A stretch of DNA of 60,959 nt from Pseudomonadales bacterium (GTDB lineage Bacteria; Pseudomonadota; Gammaproteobacteria; Pseudomonadales; Pseudohongiellaceae). Location of the stretch: the NCBI GenBank assembly GCA_022825945.1, contig JAJDVS010000009.1:1-60959 (forward strand), read 5' to 3'. Positions 15,958 to 24,141 of the stretch are shown here, in pieces; position 1 is the stretch's first letter; every line of letters starts with the position of its first letter. The position numbers and the translations under genes were made by a program. The notes below the pieces were generated by a model that worked only from the letters and a program-made list of their open reading frames with translations, had not been told where the DNA came from and did not search any database.

Positions 15958-16034
15958 GTCCCCGTGGCACAACTGGATAGCGCGACGCCCTCCTAAGGCG
16001 TAGGTTGCAGGTTCGACCCCTGCCGGGGACGCCA
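15958..16034 (+). tRNA. tRNA-Arg, anticodon CCT
   Basis: A complete cloverleaf. The acceptor stem GTCCCCG (15958-15964) pairs with CGGGGAC (16024-16030). The anticodon stem ACGCC/GGCGT encloses loop CTCCTAA with anticodon CCT at 15992-15994. The T arm carries GGTTCGACC. The discriminator is G and CCA is encoded (16032-16034). It reads the rare Arg codon AGG. The gene stands alone, divergent from elaA and facing ygfZ. No integrase or attachment-site repeat is seen beside it. Confidence 0.96.
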
Positions 16035-16063
16035 GATTCCTTCTCCGGTTTCGGTGGACATCC

Positions 16064-16984
16064 TCAATTGCCCTGGTATCTCAAGGGCAGGGGAAAGGCT
16101 TCCGCCGCGAAATTGCCGTCGAGAAACCATGGCGCGCCGGATTCCGCGATTTCGATACTCACGGCGGCCAGGGCCAGATTGGGCTCGCGGCTGCAATTGG
16201 CGAAGGCCAGCAGTGGCTCGCCCTGGTCTTTCCGATCAGTGGGCTGCGGGCAAAGGCGGCTGTTCTCGCGCAATTTCTGATCGCAATGGAACAGGAACAT
16301 GCGTTTCTTGGGCCTGCCGCGAAAGTGCATGCGGGCAACAACTTCCTGGCCGGTATAGCAGCCCTTGCTGAAATTGATCACCCCGGAGATATCGTAGTTG
16401 AGCAACTGCGGCGTGTACTGCCCGCTCATGCCCGGGCTCACATGCACCTCACCCGCCTCCAGCCCCTCGCCGAGCCAGTCCTGGCAGGGGTCTGCCTGCC
16501 ATTCACCGAACAACTCCCGCAGCGAGGGAATGACGGCTTCATCAAAACACCATAATTCGTAGCGGTCCCCGGGTATCCGCAGCAGACACATCTGCCTGGA
16601 AACCAGGCATTGATTCACCGACGCCGGCGGCTTGGGAAACAGTCTCACCAGCCCATTTTCGCTGCCGGTGGACCACAAACCCAGCGCCAGGGGAATCCGG
16701 ACTCGCCGCAATTCGACTTTTGAAAACACCGCATAACGCGACAACGTGGCGAGTATCTTTTCCGACATTCCCGCCGAAGTCTGCAACAGGCAGGCGCCGC
16801 CGGCAGCCGGCACAAGACGAAAATCCGCAATGACACGGCCTTTCAGATTGCAGATCGCCCCGGGCAGCGAACGATGCTCCGCCAGCAGATCCACATTGCA
16901 GCTCACCTGCCCCTGCAGAAACTTCCGGGCATCCGGCCCGCTGACCTCGACAAACTCATGTCCCGGCAAGGCGCAAACAGACAT
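16064..16984 (-). CDS. ygfZ: Folate-dependent Fe-S protein YgfZ
   Basis: A 306-residue protein of the GcvT-like YgfZ family, which uses tetrahydrofolate to support Fe-S enzymes such as MiaB. The defining motif KGCYTGQEVVAR with its conserved Cys lies at 207-218. The N-terminal region has EVSGPDARKFLQGQVSCNV. It converges on tRNA-Arg, with a 30-bp gap. It fits the theme of Fe-S maintenance genes in this window (NfuA, IbaG, SufR-like). Confidence 0.93.
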   Translation of the reverse strand: MSVCALPGHEFVEVSGPDARKFLQGQVSCNVDLLAEHRSLPGAICNLKGRVIADFRLVPAAGGACLLQTSAGMSEKILATLSRYAVFSKVELRRVRIPLALGLWSTGSENGLVRLFPKPPASVNQCLVSRQMCLLRIPGDRYELWCFDEAVIPSLRELFGEWQADPCQDWLGEGLEAGEVHVSPGMSGQYTPQLLNYDISGVINFSKGCYTGQEVVARMHFRGRPKKRMFLFHCDQKLRENSRLCPQPTDRKDQGEPLLAFANCSREPNLALAAVSIEIAESGAPWFLDGNFAAEAFPLPLRYQGN

Positions 16985-17107
16985 CTACCACTCCCTCTCC
17001 AAGAGCCAAATGCGCGAAGTGTAGCAGCAACAAACTCACCGGGGGTCCACAGCGGCGATACTCCCGGCAAATGCTAACATTAGCCCCCCGTTTACCCCAG
17101 ATTTGTC

Positions 17108-17881
17108 ATGGAATCACTTCTGAATGTCGCACTGATTGCGGCTCGCGCCTCCGCCCGTAATCTCGCCCATGGCGTCGACCGCCTCGACCGGGTTCGCATC
17201 CTCGACGCCAGCGACAGCGACTTCGCCAGCAGCATGGACCAGGATTCGGAACGAACCCTGGTGTACCAGATTCACAAACTCTACCCCGATCACCGGATCG
17301 AATCGCGTCTTTCCGGCGACTGCGGCGGCGGCGACGAGCAGGTGGTCTGGCAGCTTGAGCCACTGGCGGGAAACCGCAACTTCCTCACCGGCCTGCCCTG
17401 TTTCGGCGTTGCCGTGGGCTGCCGCGTCAAGGGCATTTTGAGCCATGCCGTCATCGTACTGCCCCAGAGCCAGGAAGAATTCAGCGCCAGCCGCGGCCAG
17501 GGCGCGCAACTCAATTCGCGCCGCATCCGGGTGGGAGACGATACCCACCCCGACGGCCGCATGATCGCCCTGCACTCGTCCCCCGGACAGAGCGAACGGA
17601 GCCGCGCCATGCAGCGGGCCTTGCAAGCGCGGCAGGTTCTAATACGGCAAAGCGGCTGCCCGGAATTCGATATCGTCCAGACAGCGGCGAACCGGCTGCA
17701 GGGCGGCTGGTGCGGGGAAACCGCCGGCATCGGCGTGCAGGCCGCGGGACTTGTGCTGCGCGAAGCCGGCGGCCTGCTTGCCGGAGAGTCGGGCCAGGCG
17801 GATATTGCCGGCGGCAGCGAAACGCTATACGGCAACCCGCGAATGCTGCGGGAACTTTCGCGAATCCGCAAAGCATTCTGA
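17108..17881 (+). CDS. suhB: SuhB homologue, catalytic residues lost
   Basis: A 257-residue inositol-monophosphatase-fold protein aligned end to end with E. coli SuhB (shared stretches include ASRGQGAQLN and LREAGG). All three metal-binding motifs are degenerate. The TEES glutamates are Arg67/Leu68; the DPLDGT motif reads EPLAGN (Asp84 to Glu, Asp87 to Ala, Thr89 to Asn); and the C-terminal PWD aspartate is replaced near GIGV (about 207-210). Asp44 remains. Phosphatase activity is therefore unlikely. E. coli SuhB also has a non-catalytic role in rRNA transcription antitermination with Nus factors, which this protein could retain. Context near trmJ supports suhB orthology. Confidence 0.85.
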   Translation: MESLLNVALIAARASARNLAHGVDRLDRVRILDASDSDFASSMDQDSERTLVYQIHKLYPDHRIESRLSGDCGGGDEQVVWQLEPLAGNRNFLTGLPCFGVAVGCRVKGILSHAVIVLPQSQEEFSASRGQGAQLNSRRIRVGDDTHPDGRMIALHSSPGQSERSRAMQRALQARQVLIRQSGCPEFDIVQTAANRLQGGWCGETAGIGVQAAGLVLREAGGLLAGESGQADIAGGSETLYGNPRMLRELSRIRKAF

Positions 17882-17981
17882 TCCCGGATCGTTGCAGTCG
17901 CTGGCGCCTTGCAGGCTGCGGGCAGCGGACACACCGGCCAGGATTGCGCTATAGTCGCCGATTGCTTTCTGGGAATCTCAC

Positions 17982-19346
17982 GTGTCATCTGGCGCCCATC
18001 ACAAACTGGTGGAAGGATCCGTGCGGGAATCATTGATCCGGATGACCGCGCCGATGATTGTCGGCATGCTGATGATGTTCAGCTTCAATCTGGTGGACAC
18101 CCTGTTCATCAGCTTTCTCGGCACCGAATCGTTAACCGCCATCAGCTTCACCTTTCCGGTCGCCTTTACCGTGCTGAGCATGGCGATCGGACTCGGCATC
18201 GGCGCCTCGGCGGTGGCGGGCAAGTACATCGGCCGGGAGGACATGGAGCGCGCCAGGGAAGCCGCCACGGTAATCAACTATATCTCCCTGGTCATGGGCT
18301 GCCTGCTGGTGGCGCTGTGCTGGCTCTTCCTCGACGGGATTTTCGGCCTGCTTGGCGCCAGCGAAGAACTGCTGGTGCCGATTCGCCAGTTCATGGCGAT
18401 CTGGCTGCCCGGCAGCCTGCTGATGATCTGCATGATGACGGGCAACAGTATTCTGCGCGCCCATGGCAACACCCGCACTCCGAGCATGCTGATGGCGGCG
18501 GCGGGCTTTGCCAATGCCGTCCTGGACCCGCTGCTGATTTTCGGCCTCGGCCCTTTCCCCGCCCTGGGCATCCAGGGCGCCGCCTGGGCCACGGTCATCG
18601 CCTGGGGGCTGGCGGTGGCCTACCTGTTCCGGCTGCTCGTGTTCGAGCAGGAACTGGTGGCCAGACAGATGCCCGCGCCCGCCGTGATGAAAACATCGGG
18701 AAGCGAAATGCTGCGCATCGGCATTCCCGCCGCCGGCGCCAACATGATGACGCCGCTGGCGGCGGGATTCATGACCGCGATTGCGGCGGGATTCGGCAAT
18801 AACGCCGTTGCCGCGCTCGGCGTCGGCGGCCGCATCGAGCCCATCGCCACCCTGCTCATACTCGCCATGTCGAGTTCCCTGCCGCCCCTGATCAGCCAGA
18901 ATTACGGCGCCGGCCGTCTGGACCGGGTGGCGGAAGCCTATCGGTTGTCGATCCGCTTCGTGCTGGCCTGGCAATTGCTGGTGTTCGCCCTGCTGGCCCT
19001 GGCCGCGCCGCTGATTGCGGAGGTGTTCTCCGATGACCCGGAAGTGATTTCCACCATCCGCCTGTTCCTATGGATCATGCCGCTGGGTTTCGGCATGCAG
19101 GGGGTCATCATTCTCACCAATTCCTCGCTCAATGCACTGCACCAGCCCATGCGGGCATTGTGGCTGAGCATCGCCCGGTTCTTTGTTTTCTACGTGCCCC
19201 TGGCTTGGCTCGGCAGCGTATACTTCGGGCTTTGGGGATTTTTCGCCGGCGCGGTGGGCGGCAATCTGGCCATGGGATTGATTTCCCTGGCGACTTTCAA
19301 TCGGGCGCTTGGCGCCGAACTGCGCCTGCGGGAAAAGCCCGCCTGA
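17982..19346 (+). CDS. MATE family efflux transporter
   Basis: A 454-residue, 12-helix multidrug and toxin extrusion protein, exporting cationic compounds in exchange for Na+ or H+. Seen: the paired six-helix halves, MTAPMIVGMLMMFSFNLVDTLFIS at the start of helix 1, and the second-half equivalent GIPAAGANMMTPLAAGFMT. Start codon GTG at 17982. It lies 100 bp downstream of suhB on the same strand and converges on the radical SAM gene with an 17-bp gap. The substrate is unknown. Confidence 0.93.
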   Translation: MSSGAHHKLVEGSVRESLIRMTAPMIVGMLMMFSFNLVDTLFISFLGTESLTAISFTFPVAFTVLSMAIGLGIGASAVAGKYIGREDMERAREAATVINYISLVMGCLLVALCWLFLDGIFGLLGASEELLVPIRQFMAIWLPGSLLMICMMTGNSILRAHGNTRTPSMLMAAAGFANAVLDPLLIFGLGPFPALGIQGAAWATVIAWGLAVAYLFRLLVFEQELVARQMPAPAVMKTSGSEMLRIGIPAAGANMMTPLAAGFMTAIAAGFGNNAVAALGVGGRIEPIATLLILAMSSSLPPLISQNYGAGRLDRVAEAYRLSIRFVLAWQLLVFALLALAAPLIAEVFSDDPEVISTIRLFLWIMPLGFGMQGVIILTNSSLNALHQPMRALWLSIARFFVFYVPLAWLGSVYFGLWGFFAGAVGGNLAMGLISLATFNRALGAELRLREKPA

Positions 19347-19363
19347 ATTGCCACGGCAAGGAG

Positions 19364-20971
19364 TTAACGGCTGAAAAAGCCCCGCACTTCGGAAAACAGC
19401 AATTTCTCCTCTTTGGCCGCCACCACCTCCACTGGCACAGGGGTGTCTTCCACAAGCTCGAAACTCTTGTCCCGCACCGTGGCGGGCTCTTCCATGGCAT
19501 TGCCTTCGGTGTAGCTCAACCGATTGTTCCGCTGCTGGAAGGCCAGCATTTCCTGACAGATTTCGTCGTACTCACGCTGGCTGAGCAATTCGGGCCTTTC
19601 CTTCATGTTCAAGGTGAATTTTCTGTCATTAACTGCTGATAAATAATGCAAATTTCGCTTGTTTTTGATCAATAGTCCTTCGTCTTCGGCAATCTTGTAC
19701 AGCGGCGTCCCGCGCAGGGGAATATAGGGGAAGAAAAAGAAGAACTCCGGCGCGATGCGGCGGTTGAGTTCCAGGGTCTTGCGCATGTTGGCGGCGGTTT
19801 CCAGCGGCGCGCCGACGATATTGAAAGTCAGCCGGAAGATGCCCGCCTTCCTGCAGTTGTCGGCGGCCTTGATGACCTGCTCGTTGGTCATCTTGCGGCC
19901 AAGCATTCGCGCCCGGTACTCCTCGTCGCCGCTTTCGATGCCAAACCAGATCGTGTGGCAGCCCGCTTCCGCCGCGGTGCGGCAGAATTCCTCGTTCATC
20001 ACCTCGACCCGGGAATTGATGGAAAAAGGCAGGCGGATGCGCTCCTTGTAAATGGCGAAAAATGCCCGGACGAATTTCAGGTTGGAGAGGAACAATTCGT
20101 CCCAGAACTCGAAATAGCCGACGTTGTACCGATCACGCAGCCGCTCGAGCTCGGCCACCATGGCTTCCGGCTCGTACTTGCGCAGGAAGGTCTTCTTGCT
20201 GCGCCAGCCTTCCAGAATGGGCGTATTGCAGCAATAGGTGCAGCGGTAGGGGCAGCCCCGGCCGGTCATCACCGGCAGCACGAGCTTGCCCTTGGGGCCG
20301 AAGATCGAGGAGTTGACGCCTTCGAAGCCGCCGTCCCGGGAGAAGATGTCGTAATCCGGGAAAGGCAGGGCCGCAAGATCGCCGTTCTGGTGCGCTTCGG
20401 TGCGCCAGATTTCGCCATCGGCGAGTTTTTCCCACATGCCGTCGGCGGGGCCCGTTTCTCCCCGCAGATGCCGCACGATATTGCCGATGGCGTACTCGCC
20501 GTCACCCACACAGATGTAATCGACATGCGGGTTGGCGATGGTCTGCTCCTGGGACAGCATGGCCTGGTAGCCGCCGACGAGTATGGGCAGCGACGGCGTC
20601 AGCCGCTTCAGTTCGGCGAAATAGGGCTCCATGGGGAACCAGTGCGGGCTCATGATGGAAAAGGCGATGAGATCGGCATCGATTTCGGCGATCCGGCGGG
20701 CGAAATTCACCGGCGTATAGCGTTCGGCGTCGCGCAGGATCAGCACGGGTTCAAGCAGGACTTCCACATCGGGAAACTCGCGCTTGAGATATGCCGACAT
20801 GCTGGCGATGGGCATGGCAATCTCATTGCCATCGGGAGAATAGAACGAAAAGACCAGCCGCAGCTTCTTTCGGGTAACCGTGCCGAAATAGCGGGACTTG
20901 TGCTGGGGATATACCGGATCTTCGCTGCTGACGGCGATGATCCGTGCCTGGGAATTCATCATCTGTCCCAT
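19364..20971 (-). CDS. B12-binding domain radical SAM protein
   Basis: A 535-residue protein. The N-terminal half (about 35-170) has the cobalamin-binding fold pattern (ADLIAFSIMSPHW, ILVGGYQAMLS, YICVGDGEYAI). The radical SAM core carries CPYRCTYC (Cys240, Cys244, Cys247), followed by an ELFLSNLKFVRAFF region and IESGDEEYRARML. The family includes methyltransferases and ring-forming enzymes such as BchE; the substrate cannot be deduced. The C-terminal 70 residues are charged and variable. It stands alone with no biosynthetic partner genes. The start at 20971 has AGG six bases upstream; ATGs at 20962 and 20959 are alternatives. Confidence 0.88.
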   Translation of the reverse strand: MGQMMNSQARIIAVSSEDPVYPQHKSRYFGTVTRKKLRLVFSFYSPDGNEIAMPIASMSAYLKREFPDVEVLLEPVLILRDAERYTPVNFARRIAEIDADLIAFSIMSPHWFPMEPYFAELKRLTPSLPILVGGYQAMLSQEQTIANPHVDYICVGDGEYAIGNIVRHLRGETGPADGMWEKLADGEIWRTEAHQNGDLAALPFPDYDIFSRDGGFEGVNSSIFGPKGKLVLPVMTGRGCPYRCTYCCNTPILEGWRSKKTFLRKYEPEAMVAELERLRDRYNVGYFEFWDELFLSNLKFVRAFFAIYKERIRLPFSINSRVEVMNEEFCRTAAEAGCHTIWFGIESGDEEYRARMLGRKMTNEQVIKAADNCRKAGIFRLTFNIVGAPLETAANMRKTLELNRRIAPEFFFFFPYIPLRGTPLYKIAEDEGLLIKNKRNLHYLSAVNDRKFTLNMKERPELLSQREYDEICQEMLAFQQRNNRLSYTEGNAMEEPATVRDKSFELVEDTPVPVEVVAAKEEKLLFSEVRGFFSR

Positions 20972-21073
20972 TCGCGACCTGTGGCGGATTATATCATCAA
21001 AGGGTCGGCCTTCGGCGGTTTTCGATGCCTCGTGAATACGATATTCTTCGACCGTGTTGCGAAGCTCCATAAT

Positions 21074-21161
21074 GTCATTTCGCACGAAGCGAGGCGCGGA
21101 ATCTCCCGGCACTTCGCGCCGGGCAGGACGAACTGGATTCCGCGACTGCGCGCGGAATGAC
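21074..21161. repeat. REPIN-like repeat A4
   Basis: A full family A unit with diverged left hairpin (GTCATTTCGCACGAAGCG...GCGGAATCTCC), a spacer of about 30 bases, and right hairpin GGATTCCGCGACTGCGCGCGGAATGAC. It fills the gap between the radical SAM gene and the nitroreductase gene, which diverge, so any promoters for both must lie in or beside it. Confidence 0.8.
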
Positions 21162-21202
21162 CAGGAGGCTGCGCCAGATTCCGGCCCGGTGGAGTGAGTT
21201 CC

Positions 21203-21763
21203 ATGAATGCGATCAAAGCTCTTCTGGGCCGGAATTCGGCGCCCGGGCTGGAGGCGCCGGGGCCGGACGCGGAGCAGTTGGATACGATTTGCCGGGCGGC
21301 GCTGCGGGCGGCGGACCATGCCCGGCTCAGGCCCTGGCGCTTCCTGCTGGTGCGGGGGGAATCGAGGCGGAAGCTGGGCGAGCTGTTTGTCGCCGCCGCC
21401 CTGGAATCGGCGCCGGAAATGACGGCCGCGGAAAAGGATCGACTGCGGGGGAAGACCTTGCGGGCGCCGTTGATCATTGTAGTGATCGCCAGCCACCGGG
21501 AGCATCCCAGGGTGCCCGGCATCGAGCAGGACCTTTCCGCGGGAGCGGCTGCCCAGAACCTGCTCAATGCCGCCCACGCCCTGGGCCTCGGAGCCATGTG
21601 GCGCACCGGCTCCATGGCCTACCATCCCCGGGTGAAGCGGGGACTCGGCCTGGGCGAGGCGGAGAAGATCATCGGCTTTGTGTACCTCGGCGCCGTCAGG
21701 GGCAATCCCAAAACGCTTCGAGAGGAAGATCCGGCGGACTATTTTGCGGAATGGCCGGCATGA
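21203..21763 (+). CDS. Nitroreductase family protein
   Basis: A 186-residue FMN-dependent oxidoreductase of the small YdjA/NfnB-like group. Seen: RAALRAADHARLRPWRFLLVRGESR at the N-terminus (flavin-phosphate binding region), QDLSAGAAAQNLLNAAHALGLGAMWRTG, and the C-terminal GFVYLGAVRGNP. The start at 21203 has GGAG eight bases before it. Its stop overlaps the next gene as ATGA, so it is translationally coupled to the Cys-rich protein. The physiological substrate is unknown. Confidence 0.9.
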   Translation: MNAIKALLGRNSAPGLEAPGPDAEQLDTICRAALRAADHARLRPWRFLLVRGESRRKLGELFVAAALESAPEMTAAEKDRLRGKTLRAPLIIVVIASHREHPRVPGIEQDLSAGAAAQNLLNAAHALGLGAMWRTGSMAYHPRVKRGLGLGEAEKIIGFVYLGAVRGNPKTLREEDPADYFAEWPA

Positions 21764-22164
21764 GCGGTCGCAGCATCGCCATGAACTGCTGGAAGTGCGA
21801 TCACCGCATGAATCATGTGCCGCTGCCTTTTTCCCGCTATGAGGAATGTGGAAAATGCAAGGTTGACCTGCACGTCTGCTACGCTTGCCGGCATTATGAC
21901 CCGACGGTGGCCGACGCCTGCCGGGAGGACCGGGCGGATTTCGTGCTGGACAAGGACCGCGCCAATTTCTGCGATTACTTCCGGCCCGGCAAGAACGCCT
22001 GCCGCGGCAAGGCGCGGTCCGAATCAGGAATCGCCGAGCAGCGGCTTGCCGCCTTGTTCGGCGAGGATGCCCCGGGGGACGACGGGGGCGGGGGCAAGGC
22101 AGCCCCGAGCGAGGCCGATGCGGCCCTCTCCGAACTCAAGCGACTGTTCGGCGACGAAGACTGA
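21760..22164 (+). CDS. Cysteine-rich conserved hypothetical
   Basis: A 134-residue protein I do not recognise. The first 80 residues contain nine cysteines in a zinc-ribbon-like pattern: CWKC, then CGKC, CYAC, and single Cys in ACRED, NFCDYF and NACRG. His residues interleave with them. The C-terminal part is low in cysteine, Gly/Asp-rich (GDDGGGG), and ends in a helix ALSELKRLFGDED, similar to the earlier AEQRLAALFGED. Probable metal binding (Zn or Fe-S). It overlaps the nitroreductase gene by four bases and precedes a PlsC-like gene by 23 bp, so the three probably form an operon. Confidence 0.75.
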   Translation: MSGRSIAMNCWKCDHRMNHVPLPFSRYEECGKCKVDLHVCYACRHYDPTVADACREDRADFVLDKDRANFCDYFRPGKNACRGKARSESGIAEQRLAALFGEDAPGDDGGGGKAAPSEADAALSELKRLFGDED

Positions 22165-22187
22165 GGCCCGGAAGCGCGCGGGAATCC

Positions 22188-22763
22188 ATGCGAACCACCG
22201 TTTTTTCCACTCCCGTCATCACCCCCCTGCTGCGAAGCTTTTCGCGGCTGATGCTGGCCCTGACGGGCTGGAAGATCCGCGGCGGGGAACTCGAGCATCA
22301 GCGCTGCGTATTGATCGGCGCACCCCATACCAGCAACTGGGATTTCCCGCTGATGATCATGGCGGTGCTGGCGCTGAGGCTGCGGGTATTCTGGATGGGC
22401 AAACACACCCTGTTCCCCTTCCCTTTCGCCGGCCTGATGAAATGGCTGGGAGGCATCCCCATCGACCGCAGCCGGCCCCATAACGTGGTGCGGGAGACCG
22501 TGCGGCAGTACGAACAACACGACGAGTTGATCGTCCTCGTGCCGCCGGAAGGCACCCGCAGCAAGGTGGAGCGCTGGAAGACAGGCTTCTACCACATCGC
22601 CAGCAACGCCGGCGTGCCGATTCTGCTCGGCTATGTGGACGCGGGGAAAAAGGAAGCGGGCTTTGCGGATTTCTACCAGCCCAGCGGGAACGTGGAGCAG
22701 GACCTGGCGGAAATCCGCAAATTCTATGCAGGCAAGAAAGGCCTGAAAGCGGCCAATACCTAG
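22188..22763 (+). CDS. PlsC-like 1-acylglycerol-phosphate acyltransferase
   Basis: A 191-residue glycerolipid acyltransferase fold. The catalytic HX4D motif is in APHTSNWDFP, the substrate motif is PEGTRSK, and GGIPIDRS matches the third block of the family. It is shorter than PlsC itself (about 245 residues) and resembles the small acyltransferases seen beside housekeeping genes. GGGA five bases before the ATG supports the start. It is third in the nitroreductase / Cys-rich operon. The TAG stop is followed by AAGCCTGCGG, one mismatch from the edge of repeat B. Confidence 0.85.
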   Translation: MRTTVFSTPVITPLLRSFSRLMLALTGWKIRGGELEHQRCVLIGAPHTSNWDFPLMIMAVLALRLRVFWMGKHTLFPFPFAGLMKWLGGIPIDRSRPHNVVRETVRQYEQHDELIVLVPPEGTRSKVERWKTGFYHIASNAGVPILLGYVDAGKKEAGFADFYQPSGNVEQDLAEIRKFYAGKKGLKAANT

Positions 22764-22846
22764 AAGCCTGCGGCCCAACGCTTTCGCCCCAGGCAAGCTT
22801 CAAACGCGCCTGTGGCAGCGCCGCAATGGCGCTGCCATTCAGCGAA

Positions 22847-23212
22847 CTACAACAGCGCCTGCACCGCCGCCTTGGCTTCGTCGCTGGCGCCGTGGTTCAG
22901 GTCCATCACGACCTGGGCCAGGGACTTGGCCCGGGGATCGGCGTCTTCGGCTTCAAGAACCTGCGCCATGGCGGCCTTGCCGTCTTCGCTGGCGGAATGC
23001 TCGATTCCCATGACGGCGTTCGCCACCGCCTTGAAGGCGGGCCCGACGCCGTCATCGTCGACCAGCGCCTGCAATGCCATCTTGTCGTCGTCGGACGGGA
23101 AGTGATTCAGGCTCATCAGCACCCCGGCGATGACTTCGGTAGCCTGGTCATTGTCGGCGTATACGAACGGCGCAAAAGCGCAGATCAGCACAGCAGCAAT
23201 CAGTTTTTTCAC
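22847..23212 (-). CDS. Small secreted protein, three 35-residue repeats
   Basis: A 121-residue protein with a Lys-Lys start and signal peptide ending in VYA (residue 19). The mature part is acidic and helical and consists of three repeats, with the pattern V-M-x-L-N-H-x-x-S-D-x-x-K-x-A at 31-50, 67-86 and 101-121. The His residues fall at 37, 72 and 107, exactly 35 apart. The start is GTG at 23212, with AGAGGA seven bases upstream, a strong match. No family recognised. Predicted periplasmic; the regular His and acidic residues might bind a metal or a partner, which is speculation. Confidence 0.75.
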   Translation of the reverse strand: MKKLIAAVLICAFAPFVYADNDQATEVIAGVLMSLNHFPSDDDKMALQALVDDDGVGPAFKAVANAVMGIEHSASEDGKAAMAQVLEAEDADPRAKSLAQVVMDLNHGASDEAKAAVQALL

Positions 23213-23337
23213 CTGGATTTCCTCTGGAAAAATGTTTTGGAAAAAGCAGTGTACCACCAGCGCGGGCGGAGTAAAGGGTTGTTGGCATGGTTCCTGGAAC
23301 CGGCATCTTCTTATTTCGTCGTTCTGCGTATCCCTTC

Positions 23338-23421
23338 GTCATTCTGCGCGCAGTCGCAGAATCTCCCTGGGAGAGTGCTGCCTGAGATTCTGCGACTCCG
23401 CTTCGCTCCGCGCGGAATGAC
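23338..23421. repeat. REPIN-like repeat A5 (complete)
   Basis: A full family A unit (left GTCATTCTGCGCGCAGTCGC, spacer with GGGAGAGTGCTGCC, right GACTCCGCTTCGCTCCGCGC then GGAATGAC), with a diverged extra half-site at about 23317-23330. It lies 13 bp from the 3' end of the TauE-like gene and may act as its terminator. Confidence 0.82.
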
Positions 23422-23433
23422 CCGGGTGGGGGC

Positions 23434-24141
23434 TCAGAACCAGTAGGAAAACACTGCGGCGAGGCCAGCCATGCCGCACAGGACCAGGGAGCCGAGACGA
23501 AGCATTCGCGAGGTGATCAGATGCACCGAGCGCATGGCGAGCCAGTAGCCGAGCAGGGTTGCCGGCAGGAAAGGCAGGGACAGCAGCGCTTGCTCCGGGC
23601 CGAAGCGGTCCACCGTGGCCAGCATCATCAGGGTCAGCAGGCAACTGACGATGAAGAAGGCCGCCATGTTGGCGCGGATGAAATCCACCGTCTGATGCTG
23701 CAGCACCAGCGCCATGGGGGGGCCTCCGATGGAGGTGCTGGTGCCCATGAAACCCGACAGGAATCCGGCGCTGAACATGGCCGGGCGGGTGGGTCGAAAC
23801 TCCACCCGGCCGAGGCTGAGCCAGACCGCGGCAAGCACCGAAAGGCCAAGCCACAGGCCCAGGGTGCGCTGGTCAATCCAGAACACGAGCAGCCCCCCGG
23901 CCACGGTGCCGGGAATCCGCCCATAAATGGCGAACTTCAGTCCGCTGAAGGAAATCGACTGCCGAAAGCGCCAGGCATTGGCCAGGGAAAGCGTCAGCGC
24001 AGCCACGGTAATCGGCGCCGGCACATAATCGGGGTCGATGAAAAACAGCAGCGGCGCCGCAATCACCGCCAGGCCAAAGCCAATCGCGGTCTGCACAAAA
24101 GACCCGGCCAGAACAATCAAAGTCGCGAGCAGCACTTCCAC
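23434..24141 (-). CDS. TauE/SafE family sulfite exporter-like protein
   Basis: A 235-residue membrane protein with about eight hydrophobic segments and the family's two homologous halves: GFGLAVIAAPLLFFIDPDYVPAPI in the first, GFLSGFMGTSTSIGGPPMALVLQ in the second. Members move sulfite, sulfoacetate or other organosulfur anions, but most are uncharacterised. The gene is solitary and flanked on both sides by family A repeats. A sulfur role would fit cysD/cysNC at 51.7-54.6 kb, though distance makes that only a suggestion. Confidence 0.87.
   Translation of the reverse strand: MEVLLATLIVLAGSFVQTAIGFGLAVIAAPLLFFIDPDYVPAPITVAALTLSLANAWRFRQSISFSGLKFAIYGRIPGTVAGGLLVFWIDQRTLGLWLGLSVLAAVWLSLGRVEFRPTRPAMFSAGFLSGFMGTSTSIGGPPMALVLQHQTVDFIRANMAAFFIVSCLLTLMMLATVDRFGPEQALLSLPFLPATLLGYWLAMRSVHLITSRMLRLGSLVLCGMAGLAAVFSYWF

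Noticed and set aside
15958-16034. tRNA-Arg as an integration site for a genomic island
   Set aside because: No duplicated 3' tRNA end, integrase gene or change in base composition is seen; housekeeping genes lie on both sides.
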